In this document: positions 27,742 to 35,371 of the stretch, one piece after another
How the letters are laid out: every line of letters starts with the position of its first letter
Numbering within the stretch: the first letter of the stretch is position 1
Source: an uncultured Prevotellaceae bacterium
GTDB taxonomy: Bacteria; Bacteroidota; Bacteroidia; Bacteroidales; Bacteroidaceae
DNA: 46,797 nt
Assembly (NCBI GenBank): GCA_900543815.1
Contig: UQST01000022.1
Span: 1-46,797, forward strand
Direction of reading: 5' to 3'
Notes under the pieces: model-generated
What the model was told of the DNA's origin: nothing
What the model saw: the letters and a program-made list of their open reading frames with translations, nothing else
The model's database searches: none
Translations under genes and position numbers: made by a program

Positions 27742-29133
27742 ATGCACGATAAAAAGACAAGAGAGGATGGTGCTTCGCACCTGGATATGCTGAATGGCCC
27801 CATTGCCATCAAGATGGTGTGGTTTGCTTTGCCCGTTGCCGGAACAGCTTTTCTGCAGCAACTGCTCAATGCTGCCGATGTGGCTGTGGTGGGACGCTTT
27901 GCCAGCAGCACGGCGCTGGCGGCTGTGGGAGCCAATGCTTTCATCATCAATTTGATGATCAACCTCTTTGTGGGACTCAGCGTGGGTGCCAACGTGGTGA
28001 TAGCCCGTTTGCTGGGTGAGCGTGATGAGGAGCGCGTATCACGAGCCGTACACACCTCCATCGCTGTATCTTTGCTGAGCGGAGTGTTGTTGGCCGTCGT
28101 TGGCTGGTTGGGTGCAGAGGATATCCTCTCGTGGCTTCATACACCACAGGGCATCATGCCGCTGGCTGTGCTCTATTTCAGAATCTATTTCCTGGGAATG
28201 CCCTTCCTCATGCTGATGAACTTCGCAGCAGCTATCCTGCGAAGCAAAGGCGATACCCGTCGTCCGCTCTTCGTGATGGCAGCCAGCGGGGTGGTGAATG
28301 TGTTGCTCAACTTGTTCTTTGTCATCCGTCTGCACATGAGTGTGGAGGGAGTTGCCATAGCCACTCTGGTGTCTTCGGTGCTCAGTTCCTTCATGCTGGT
28401 GCGCATACTTTGCCGCGAACATGGAATGCTTCGTCTGGACCTTCGCAAGGTGCGTATCCATTGGGATGTGCTGCGTAGCATAGCCGTCATAGGTATTCCC
28501 GCCGGCGTGCAAGGTATGCTCTTCAACTTCTCAAACGTGCTCATCCAGGGTGGCATCAACTCGCTGGGTGCAACGGCCATTGCTGCCAACACGGTGTCGC
28601 TGAACTATGACTACTTCTGTTTCTTCGTGGCAAATGCCTTTGCACAGGCAGGTACCTCGTTCCTCAGTCAGAACCACGGAGCCCGCCTGTACCGTCGTTG
28701 TCGTAGGGTCATACGTGATACCATCCTGCTGGGAGCAGGTGCAACGATGGTAGTGAGCTTCCTCTTTGTGCTCTTTGCCGCTCCCCTGAGTGCCCTTTTT
28801 ACTTCTGATGCCGATGTCATAAGGCTTTCTGTGGAGCGTATTGCCATCGTGTTGACCTTCTATACAGTGCATTCTTGCAATGAAACCATCTCAGGTCTCT
28901 TGCGTGCTTTGGGGCATTCGCTCACTCCCACACTGGTGTGCGTGGTGTTTATCTGCGGTGTGCGCCTCTACTGGCTCTATCATGTGTTTCCCACCAATCC
29001 CACCCTCGGCTTCCTTTCCTGCTGCTACCCCGTGAGCTGGGTGGTCAATGCCACTGTCCTCTTCTGCGTCTTTTTCTGGATACTCAAGAAGAAGCGCCCG
29101 CTCTCCCCACGTGATGTGGCAGGCGCTGCATAA
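27742..29133 (+). CDS. MATE family efflux transporter
   Basis: A 463-residue inner-membrane protein with about 12 hydrophobic segments, belonging to the MATE/DinF-like multidrug and toxin extrusion family (cation-coupled export). After a short polar N-terminus come LPVAGTAFLQQLLNAADVAVVGRF, typical of MATE helix 1 (given here as the stretch PVAGTAFLQQLLNAADVAV), then ANVVIARLLGERD and GIPAGVQGMLFNFSNVLIQ at the start of the second half. The frame is open 60 codons further upstream through the promoter region. I chose the ATG at 27742 because it precedes the conserved part; MLNGPIA at 27787 is an alternative. The substrate is unknown. It is distinct from the second MATE gene at 36578. Confidence 0.88.
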   Translation: MHDKKTREDGASHLDMLNGPIAIKMVWFALPVAGTAFLQQLLNAADVAVVGRFASSTALAAVGANAFIINLMINLFVGLSVGANVVIARLLGERDEERVSRAVHTSIAVSLLSGVLLAVVGWLGAEDILSWLHTPQGIMPLAVLYFRIYFLGMPFLMLMNFAAAILRSKGDTRRPLFVMAASGVVNVLLNLFFVIRLHMSVEGVAIATLVSSVLSSFMLVRILCREHGMLRLDLRKVRIHWDVLRSIAVIGIPAGVQGMLFNFSNVLIQGGINSLGATAIAANTVSLNYDYFCFFVANAFAQAGTSFLSQNHGARLYRRCRRVIRDTILLGAGATMVVSFLFVLFAAPLSALFTSDADVIRLSVERIAIVLTFYTVHSCNETISGLLRALGHSLTPTLVCVVFICGVRLYWLYHVFPTNPTLGFLSCCYPVSWVVNATVLFCVFFWILKKKRPLSPRDVAGAA

Positions 29134-29231
29134 TGCCTTTTCATCCTTGACAAGACGGAAAACGAGAGTCAGATGAGCCGTAAGGCAAATTCGCCGGGCA
29201 AGTGGGTGGGCTATCTTAGTACAATAAAGCA

Positions 29232-29297
29232 GTCCCGCATATTATTCAACTGGACCATCGGGACGGCTTGGCTGTCTTCTGCCTTCATAGAAGACAG
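29232..29297 (+). other. Two hairpins downstream of the MATE gene
   Basis: GTCCCG (29232-29237) pairs with CGGGAC (29259-29264), and CTGTCTTCT (29272-29280) with AGAAGACAG (29289-29297). No T-run follows, so these are only candidates for a 3' structure of the MATE transcript. Confidence 0.3.
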
Positions 29298-29320
29298 GAG
29301 AGTATCAGACATTATAAGTA

Positions 29321-29370
29321 AAAAAGAAGCCTTCTGGCAGGGACGTTAATACGTATCCTGCCAGAAGGCT
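29321..29370 (-). terminator. Strong rho-independent terminator of the ABC-F gene
   Basis: AGCCTTCTGGCAGG (29328-29341) pairs perfectly over 14 bp with CCTGCCAGAAGGCT (29357-29370). On the minus strand it is followed by TCTTTTTTAC. It lies 22 bp past the ABC-F stop. Confidence 0.85.
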
Positions 29371-29391
29371 ATATGTGGTAACACTTCAGAT

Positions 29392-31029
29392 TCAATGCTT
29401 CTTTTCGAGCTCCTGAAGGTTTTCCATCTTCTTGGACTCAAGGAACTCATAGATGCCGCACAGGTGTTCGCGTACTCTGCCATGCCCGAACTCATACACT
29501 TTGCTTACCAGTCCGTCGAGGAAGTCACGGTCGTGGCTAACCACGATGAGTGTGCCGTCGAAGTCCAGGAGTGCCTGTTTGAGCACATCTTTGGTCTTGA
29601 GGTCGAGATGGTTGGTAGGCTCGTCAAGGATGAGCAGGTTTACTGGCTCCAGCAGGAGTTTGAGTATGGCCAGACGAGTACGCTCGCCTCCAGAGAGCAC
29701 CTTGACCTTCTTGGTGGATTCCTCACCGCCGAACATGAAGGCTCCCAGCAAGTCACGTATCTTGTTGCGTATTTCTCCCTTGGCCACATCATCGATGGTC
29801 TGGAAGACTGTCAGCTCGCCGTCAAGCAGAGAGGCCTGGTTCTGGGCGAAGTAGCCAATCTGCACGTTATGGCCCAGCTCCAGCTTGCCTTCATGCTGTA
29901 ATTGGCCCATGATGCATTTCACAAGCGTTGACTTACCCTCGCCATTACGCCCGACAAAGGCTATCTTGTCGCCTCGCTCGACTGTGAGGTTCACTCCGCC
30001 AAACACTTTCTTGTCGCCAAATGACATGGCCACATCACTCATCTGCACAGGATAGCTGCCGCTGCGTGGGCTGGGAGGGAACTTCAGACGCAGCCGGCTT
30101 GTGTCTTCTTCATCCACCTCAATGAGTTCCAGCTTCTCCAGCATCTTCACGCGGCTTTGCACCTGGAAGGTCTTGGAGTAGGTTCCTTTGAACCGCTCGA
30201 TGAAGTCTTTCGTCTCGGCTATCATCTTCTGCTGCTCTTCGTACTGCTTCATCTGCTGCTCGCGGCGCTCTTTGCGCAACTCCAGATAGTGACTGTAGGT
30301 GGCTTTGTAGTCGTAGATACGTCCCATGGTCACCTCAATGGTGCGTGTGGTGATGTTATCCACGAACTTGCGGTCGTGGCTGATGACCACTACAGCCTTT
30401 GAACTGTTGCAGATGAAATCCTCGAGCCAGCCTATTGACTCGATGTCCAGATGGTTGGTGGGCTCATCGAGGAGCAAGACGTCAGGCGACTTGAGAAGCA
30501 GTTTGGCCAACTCGATACGCATGCGCCAGCCGCCGGAGAACTCGCTGGTGGGACGGTTGAAGTCGCTTCGCTCAAAGCCCAAACCAAGCAGAGTCTTCTC
30601 TACATCCTCTTCGAAATGAGTCATGTCTATGGCATAGAACTTCTCCGAGAGCGTGGAAACCTTCTCTATGAGCTGCATGTATTCGTCACTCTCGTAGTCT
30701 GTGCGGGTGGTCAGCTCGTTGTTGATGCGGTCTATCTCTGCTTGGATTTCGTGCAGATGGGCAAATGCCTGGCAAGTCTCTTCGAACACTGTGCGCCCGT
30801 CTTCGGTCATCAAATGCTGTGGCAAATAGGCTATGACGCAATCCTTAGGTGCTGAAACCGTACCACGTGTGGCCGTTCTTACGCCTGCGATAATCTTGAG
30901 CAGAGTGCTTTTTCCTGCGCCGTTCTTGCCCATGAGGGCTATACGGTCTTTCTCGTTAATCTGAAAAGAGATGTCCTTGAATAGGGTGGTACCGCCGAAC
31001 TCAACGGTCAGTCCATCAACTGTTATCAT
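29392..31029 (-). CDS. ABC-F family ATPase
   Basis: A 545-residue soluble protein with two ATP-binding cassettes and no membrane segments, as in ABC-F proteins (EttA/Uup/YbiT-like), which act on the ribosome. Cassette 1 has Walker A GKNGAGKST, signature FSGGWRMRIELAKLLL and Walker B LLLDEPTNHLD. Cassette 2 has GRNGEGKST, LSGGERTRLAILKLLL and LLILDEPTNHLD. Between them is a charged P-site-tRNA-interaction-type linker (RKERREQQMKQYEEQQKMI). The frame opens 12 codons upstream, but MITVDGLTVEFGG at 31029 is the family start. It probably has a housekeeping translation role rather than resistance, which cannot be settled from sequence. It ends at a 14 bp terminator stem. Confidence 0.92.
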   Translation of the reverse strand: MITVDGLTVEFGGTTLFKDISFQINEKDRIALMGKNGAGKSTLLKIIAGVRTATRGTVSAPKDCVIAYLPQHLMTEDGRTVFEETCQAFAHLHEIQAEIDRINNELTTRTDYESDEYMQLIEKVSTLSEKFYAIDMTHFEEDVEKTLLGLGFERSDFNRPTSEFSGGWRMRIELAKLLLKSPDVLLLDEPTNHLDIESIGWLEDFICNSSKAVVVISHDRKFVDNITTRTIEVTMGRIYDYKATYSHYLELRKERREQQMKQYEEQQKMIAETKDFIERFKGTYSKTFQVQSRVKMLEKLELIEVDEEDTSRLRLKFPPSPRSGSYPVQMSDVAMSFGDKKVFGGVNLTVERGDKIAFVGRNGEGKSTLVKCIMGQLQHEGKLELGHNVQIGYFAQNQASLLDGELTVFQTIDDVAKGEIRNKIRDLLGAFMFGGEESTKKVKVLSGGERTRLAILKLLLEPVNLLILDEPTNHLDLKTKDVLKQALLDFDGTLIVVSHDRDFLDGLVSKVYEFGHGRVREHLCGIYEFLESKKMENLQELEKKH

Positions 31030-31062
31030 ATCTGATCCTTGTGCTAATAGTGAAAAACGATG

Positions 31063-31070
31063 CAAAGGTA
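31063..31070 (-). promoter_or_regulatory. Putative -7 element for the ABC-F gene
   Basis: The minus strand reads TACCTTTG, matching TAnnTTTG, 33 bp upstream of the ATG at 31029. The -33 region is weak. Confidence 0.45.
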
Positions 31071-31472
31071 GCTAAAAATCTTCAATTGCATACCGCTCCT
31101 CAAGTGCTCAAGACGATGTTCAGATGGTTGGGAAGTGTGATGGATGAAACATGCCGGTATAGTCCGCCTCTTCTTGCCGACCTTGTTCACTAACAGGCTT
31201 CCCTTGTACACAGAGCCTCGTAATTACCATCAGCAAAAGGATGTGGTGAGCCTCCTTGAACTGGTTGCTGCCGCCACAAAGCGGCAGACTTCCTTCTACT
31301 TGACTCTTATCTTTTCGGCTTCCGGCTGAAGTGATAGCTCATGTGCAGCATGACATAATTGGGAAGCGTGCGGTTCCATGTCTCCGTCCTGCCCTGTGCA
31401 TTGATGATGTATTGCGTGGAGGACAACTGATGGAAGATGTCAAAAGCCTCCACGCTGCAGGTCACGCGAAAA

Positions 31473-31488
31473 AGCCGTTTTGCAAAAA
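31473..31488 (+). repeat. 16-bp direct repeat, left copy
   Basis: AGCCGTTTTGCAAAAA. An identical copy lies at 31678-31693; together they bracket the palindrome array that separates the two barrel-gene fragments. Confidence 0.7.
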
Positions 31489-31561
31489 AACGCAAAGTCA
31501 CGAGTTCCGCGACGCAAGGCCGCAAAACCACCGAAAAAGGCCCTGCAGACCCTGAAAAAAT

Positions 31562-31683
31562 TGTCTTATAGGACAATTCAAAATGTCTTATAAGAGAATT
31601 TAAATTGTCCTATAAGACAATTTTTCTTGGCTTATAGCCCCGTTTTTGATGTCCTAAGACAGACTTTTCCCAATTATAGCCGT
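31562..31683 (+). repeat. 22-bp-pitch palindrome array D
   Basis: Fourteen-base dyads start at 31562 (TGTCTTATAGGACA), 31584 (TGTCTTATAAGAGA), 31606 (TGTCCTATAAGACA), 31628 (TGGCTTATAGCCCC) and 31650 (TGTCCTAAGACA, two bases short). The pitch is exactly 22 bp with 8 bp AT-rich spacers. A sixth degenerate TTATAGCC follows at 31674-31681, displaced by the two missing bases. Units 1 and 3 are exact reverse complements over 18 bp. In unit 4 the arms change from GTC/GAC to GGC/GCC together. Confidence 0.85.
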
Positions 31684-31693
31684 TTTGCAAAAA
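31678..31693 (+). repeat. 16-bp direct repeat, right copy
   Basis: AGCCGTTTTGCAAAAA, identical to 31473-31488, 205 bp to the right. Confidence 0.7.
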
Positions 31694-32080
31694 TAATCAT
31701 AGTGAGCAGTGACACGCAATGACCAGTGTCCCGCCCCGTTCACAATGAAATCGCACCTTCCCCCAACAGGGCAAAAGCCCCTGACCGCCATGTGGCTATC
31801 TGCTTGCCCTTGAGGAAAGGTTGGCTGACGGAAGCGTTCATCACGAAGTCGTCTGTATTGAGCGTCTTGCTCCCATAACCGCGGCGGCTGTAGATGTTGG
31901 CATCCGCCGACAACGTGGTCTTGATGCCCGGTAATGTGTAGCGAGCCATCAGTCCATATTGGTAGTCAAATGCGTCAAGTGTGGTGAAGTCACGCATCTT
32001 GCCCTCGGAATGACGCCAGCGAACATCGCCCATTGCAACGTAGATGAGGTGATGAAGGATGGCACCACAGGGATGCATCC

Positions 32081-32524
32081 TTACACATTCATCTTATATA
32101 CGTTGGTTTCTTTCCTCTCAAATCCAGCACTTTGATAAAGCGCATTGGCTGCTTCCCGTGAGGGGCGGGAAGTGAGCATCAGGGTGGTGTTGCCAGTCTG
32201 GCGGACGAAGTCGATAGCTTTCTCTATCATGAGTTTGCCGTATTTGCGCCCACGGCAATCAGCATCCACCACCACATCTTCTATCCAGGCTTTGCGTCCT
32301 GTGGGCGCTGGATAGAAGGCCAGAGTGAGCATCCCCACCGTTTTCTCACCCTCGCGCAGGACAAAGAGGTGGCTTTGTGGTGCAGTTATGAGTTCGCCGA
32401 GTGCCTCTTCGGTCATTGCCGGGCAGGAGGCAGAAAGCTGGCAGAGCAGGCGGTTGATGTCGCTGATGCTTGTCTGGCAGAGTTCTTTGACCTCTGTAAA
32501 GATTGGTTCCTGTGTATGCATCAT
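32081..32524 (-). CDS. GNAT family N-acetyltransferase
   Basis: A 147-residue acetyl-CoA-dependent acetyltransferase with the single GNAT fold. Motif A is visible as IEDVVVDADCRGRKYGKLMI (the R-G-R-K-Y-G pyrophosphate loop). It is preceded by strands LFVLREGEKTVGMLTLAF and followed by ANALYQSAGFERKETNVY, the common C-terminal GNAT motif. The substrate is unknown. A second Met directly follows the first, so 32521 is an alternative start. It lies 48 bp downstream of the AraC-type regulator on the same strand and may be its co-transcribed partner. Confidence 0.9.
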   Translation of the reverse strand: MMHTQEPIFTEVKELCQTSISDINRLLCQLSASCPAMTEEALGELITAPQSHLFVLREGEKTVGMLTLAFYPAPTGRKAWIEDVVVDADCRGRKYGKLMIEKAIDFVRQTGNTTLMLTSRPSREAANALYQSAGFERKETNVYKMNV

Positions 32525-32572
32525 AATAGTGTGCTGGAAGGTCGTTTGCTGTGTGGGCTGCCGCGAAGCCGC

Positions 32573-33514
32573 TTACTGGTGATGGGCTCTGAAGCCTGAT
32601 GGCGTCATGCCTGTGTGTGCCTTGAAGTACTTACAGAAGAAACTCTGGTTGGGGAAGTTCAACTTATAGGTAATCTCCTGTATTGTGAGGCTCGAACTGC
32701 CCAACAGCACCTTGGCTTCCGACACCACGAAATGGTCAATCCAGTCTGATACCGTTCGTCCCGTTTGCTGTGTGACGATGGTGCCCAGGTACTTGGGAGT
32801 GATGTGCATCTGCTCTGAATAGAAGGTCACACGCCTCTGCTCGCGGAAGTGCAGACTCAATAGCGACATGAACTGGCGCACGTAATCCTGCTGGCGATAG
32901 TGAGCCGTGTGCTGGGTGGATTTCTTCAGATTGAGTCCGCTGCAGAATATGTTGAGGAAGTGAAACATGAGCGCCGACACCTGCGACTTGACAGCTTCGT
33001 GGTAGAAGAGCAGATCGTGGTCGGCCTTGATGGCATCGCACAGGTAGCCTATCATGTTGTTGATTTTCTTCGATTCGTGTGCGCTGAGCTTGAGAAGCGT
33101 TAGCGCCTCCAGTTCGGCATAGTGGGGAAGCAGTTTCTGCAGCGACAGACTGATGTGACCGTCGGGCTTGTCGATGGAGCAGATGGCGCTGGCCTGGTCG
33201 AGAGAGCCGTCGATAAACTGCACCACGCTGCCTGGCTTGCACACAAAGAGCGTGTTGGCCTGTATGCGGCACTCGTGTGAGTTGCACCTGACGGTGATGT
33301 TCCCTTTGGTACAAAGAAAGAGAATGGAGAACTTGGTGCGTATTGGATGGTTGAAGACCTCCGGCTTCTCCTTGGTGTTTATAGGAATGTAGTTGTGCGA
33401 CACCACCATACCTTCGCCGTAGGAGACACCGTAGGGGTTTTCTTCTTCCCCGATGTGGTATCGCTCGATGAGGTCTTCAATGCCCATTTCCTCTATCTTG
33501 ACTGCTTCTTGCAT
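32573..33514 (-). CDS. AraC family transcriptional regulator
   Basis: A 313-residue DNA-binding regulator. The N-terminal part is a cupin-like sensing domain (FSILFLCTKGNITVRCNSHE, VCKPGSVVQFID). The C-terminal hundred residues are the AraC double helix-turn-helix: VTFYSEQMHITPKYLGTIV, TGRTVSDWIDHFVVSEAKVLL, SSLTIQEITYKLNFPNQSFF and KYFKAHTGMTPSGFR, all typical. Ligand and targets are not known. The neighbouring GNAT gene is the simplest candidate for control, and the divergent 33717 gene is another. A CAAAGATA box (minus-strand TATCTTTG) lies 34 bp upstream. Confidence 0.93.
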   Translation of the reverse strand: MQEAVKIEEMGIEDLIERYHIGEEENPYGVSYGEGMVVSHNYIPINTKEKPEVFNHPIRTKFSILFLCTKGNITVRCNSHECRIQANTLFVCKPGSVVQFIDGSLDQASAICSIDKPDGHISLSLQKLLPHYAELEALTLLKLSAHESKKINNMIGYLCDAIKADHDLLFYHEAVKSQVSALMFHFLNIFCSGLNLKKSTQHTAHYRQQDYVRQFMSLLSLHFREQRRVTFYSEQMHITPKYLGTIVTQQTGRTVSDWIDHFVVSEAKVLLGSSSLTIQEITYKLNFPNQSFFCKYFKAHTGMTPSGFRAHHQ

Positions 33515-33547
33515 CTTTATTCTCCCTTTAGTTCATTACCAATGCCA

Positions 33548-33555
33548 CAAAGATA
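33548..33555 (-). promoter_or_regulatory. Putative -7 element for the AraC-type regulator gene
   Basis: The minus strand reads TATCTTTG, 34 bp upstream of the ATG. CTTG at the -33 position (33576-33579 on the minus strand) is 20 nt away and matches three of four TTTG bases. Confidence 0.5.
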
Positions 33556-33686
33556 AAGCAAATAGGACAACAAAACAAGAAAGGCGAACATTATTTGCGC
33601 TAAGGTGTGACCCCACAAACGTGAAAAGATGTAATAATGGTAACAATTACCTGAAAATGTATATTCCACGGCTTGCGGAAATGATG

Positions 33687-33694
33687 TATCTTTG
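33687..33694 (+). promoter_or_regulatory. Putative -7 element for the Spy-like gene
   Basis: TATCTTTG matches TAnnTTTG, 23 bp upstream of the start at 33717. The -33 region has only a weak TTCC. Confidence 0.5.
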
Positions 33695-33716
33695 CAGAAG
33701 TTTAATCAGAGAGACT

Positions 33717-34124
33717 ATGAAACATTATCTGGTAATTGCATGCAGCGTGCTCTGCATGATGTTCCTGGCAGTTCCCGCCGATGTTTGTGCGGCCGGCAAG
33801 CAGGATGCGCACATCGCTTATGTGCTGAAGAACATGTCACTGAAGAAGGAAGTGGTGGCCAAGTTCCGCCCCTTGCTGGTGCAGTATTACGAGGAGATTG
33901 CACGCGTGAAAGCGCCTCGCAAGGCTCTGAGGGAGAAGTACCAGAGGGCAGAAGACCTGGGCAAACTGACTCCTCAGCAGTGTGACGAGCTCTTCCAGAG
34001 CAAGCAGAAGCAGGAGGCTGGCGAACTGGAAGTGCGCACGCGCTTCTATGCGAAGTTCAAGACTGTGCTCACCACCCAGCAGGCTTACGAGGCTATCAAG
34101 CTTTGCAACGATAAAATCAAATAG
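33717..34124 (+). CDS. Small secreted helical protein, Spy/CpxP-like
   Basis: A 135-residue protein with a signal peptide (MKHYLVIACSVLCMMFLAVPADVCA) followed by an all-helical, highly charged mature part. Two LTxxQ motifs, LTPQQ and LTTQQ, spaced about 35 residues apart recall the paired LTxxQ of Spy/CpxP periplasmic chaperones and stress sensors. The similarity rests on this motif, size and helical character, so the assignment is tentative. The frame is open 88 codons further upstream, but the ATG at 33717 starts the signal peptide and lies 23 bp from a good -7 box. It is divergent from the AraC-type regulator, which could regulate it. Confidence 0.65.
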   Translation: MKHYLVIACSVLCMMFLAVPADVCAAGKQDAHIAYVLKNMSLKKEVVAKFRPLLVQYYEEIARVKAPRKALREKYQRAEDLGKLTPQQCDELFQSKQKQEAGELEVRTRFYAKFKTVLTTQQAYEAIKLCNDKIK

Positions 34125-34132
34125 CCCTCAGC

Positions 34133-34308
34133 AATTTTGAATTAAGAATTGAGAATTTTGAATTGAACCCTTCGGTAATTTTGAATTTTGAATTAAGAAT
34201 TTTGAATTTGGCCCTTCGGTAAATTCGAATTTTGAATTAAGAATTTTGAATTGGGCTTTGGGACAGATTTGAATTGTGAATTGAGAATTCTGGATTTAGC
34301 CTTGGGAC
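34133..34308 (+). repeat. Four-copy 44-bp tandem repeat (F)
   Basis: Each copy is an AT-rich TTTTGAATTAAGAATT-type tract ending in a GC-rich block: CCCTTCGGT ending at 34176 and 34220, CTTTGGGAC ending at 34264, and CCTTGGGAC ending at 34308. The spacing is exactly 44 bp. The rest of the 380 bp gap (34309-34504) has no repeat I can define except an AT-rich tract at 34477-34499. Confidence 0.85.
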
Positions 34309-34504
34309 GGTTTGAAATTTGAGATTCTCGGTTGCTGGTTTTCGTTGGAAGACAATTGGGGGCATCTGGATGGCGGAATCTTTTGGCCGTTTGGATGCTC
34401 TGTGGGAATGCACGTGTTTGGCTGAAGCTGCTCTTTAGGTCGGCTGGCTGGACTCCCGTGGGAGATTGGCGCGCTTCTATATATAATAATGTATAAAGGT
34501 TTAG

Positions 34505-35371
34505 ATGCAGAACAAGACACTCATCAAGGATAAGGAATACTGGGGCGAAAGACCTCTTTATACGCTTCATGATGCCTGCCTGGAGAATGTGAGCATTCAC
34601 ACGGGCGAATCGGCTATCAAAGAGTCGGGCAACATAGAAGCCCGCGACTGTACTTTCGACGGAAAGTATGTATTCTGGGAATGCAATGGTTTCCGCGTAG
34701 AACACAGTCTGTTCAAGCCGGGAGCACGCAGTTCGCTCTGGTACAGCAATGATGTGTTTATGACGGATTGCCAGGTGGATGCTCCCAAGATGTTCCGCCG
34801 CATGAAGGGCATCCATGTAGAGCGCTGCCGCTTTACTGATGCACAGGAGACTCTGTGGGACTGTCGTGACGTAACCATCAGGGACTCTCGTGCTGATGGA
34901 GCCGACTATCTGGGTATGCACACTGATAATGTGTTGCTCGAGAACTATCACCAGGAGGGCAACTATGCTTTCCAATACAGCCGTGGAGTAGTCATCCGCA
35001 ACAGCGTGCTCAACTCTAAGGATGCACTGTGGGACAGCGAGAACGTGACGGTGGAGGATAGTGTCATCAATGGTGAATACCTGGCCTGGTACAGCCGCAA
35101 TCTGCGTCTCATCCGCTGTCACATTACCGGCGAACAGCCCCTTTGCTACTGCGAGAACCTCTACATGGAGGACTGCACGATGGGCGAAGATGCTGTCTTG
35201 GCCTTTGAGTACAGTTCCATCAATGCCACTGTCCGTGGGCATGTGCCCAGCATCAAGAATCCCACCACGGGAAAGATTAGTGTGCAGAGCGTGGGAGAAC
35301 TTATCTTTGACAACAACCAGCGTCAGCCTGCTGACTGCCAAATCATTGTGGATGGGAAGCAAGTGCGTTGA
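34505..35371 (+). CDS. DUF3737 family right-handed beta-helix-like protein
   Basis: A 288-residue cytoplasmic protein of the DUF3737 family, function unknown. It is built of short repeated strands with regular Cys/Asp/Trp positions (NIEARDCTFDGKYVFWECNG, DVFMTDCQVDAPKMFRRMKG, HVERCRFTDAQETLWDCRD, VIRNSVLNSKDALWDSEN). This pattern fits a parallel beta-helix of pectate-lyase type. No signal peptide or obvious catalytic motif is present. Its 3' end overlaps the 5' end of the aminotransferase-like gene if that starts at 35352, and a MATE transporter follows; such DUF3737-PatB-MATE groupings suggest a shared transcript but do not reveal a role. Confidence 0.9.
   Translation: MQNKTLIKDKEYWGERPLYTLHDACLENVSIHTGESAIKESGNIEARDCTFDGKYVFWECNGFRVEHSLFKPGARSSLWYSNDVFMTDCQVDAPKMFRRMKGIHVERCRFTDAQETLWDCRDVTIRDSRADGADYLGMHTDNVLLENYHQEGNYAFQYSRGVVIRNSVLNSKDALWDSENVTVEDSVINGEYLAWYSRNLRLIRCHITGEQPLCYCENLYMEDCTMGEDAVLAFEYSSINATVRGHVPSIKNPTTGKISVQSVGELIFDNNQRQPADCQIIVDGKQVR

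Larger units (their letters stand above)
31307..32078 (-). pseudogene. Remnant of an outer-membrane beta-barrel gene, interrupted
   Basis: Two minus-strand fragments read as the C-terminal end of an outer-membrane beta-barrel (TonB-receptor-like) protein. The upstream part (31740-32078) contains GLMARYTLPGIKTTLSADAN, SRRGYGSKTLNTDDFVMN and SQPFLKGK. The downstream part (31307 to about 31470) contains VEAFDIFHQLSSTQYIINAQ, GRTETWNRTLPNYVMLH and the terminal strand MSYHFSRKPKR. In intact relatives these two parts are nearly contiguous. Here about 250 bp of unrelated AT-rich repeat DNA and a frame change separate them, and everything N-terminal is missing; the fragment starts 2 bp after the GNAT stop. 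It cannot make a functional barrel. Confidence 0.75.

Noticed and set aside
31200..31260. Minus-strand HPFADGN, resembling a Fic-domain core motif, just downstream of the broken barrel gene
   Set aside because: The residues after it (YEAL) do not fit Fic, the frame is closed by stops within about 50 codons, and no other Fic features are seen. Chance or an unrecognisable remnant.
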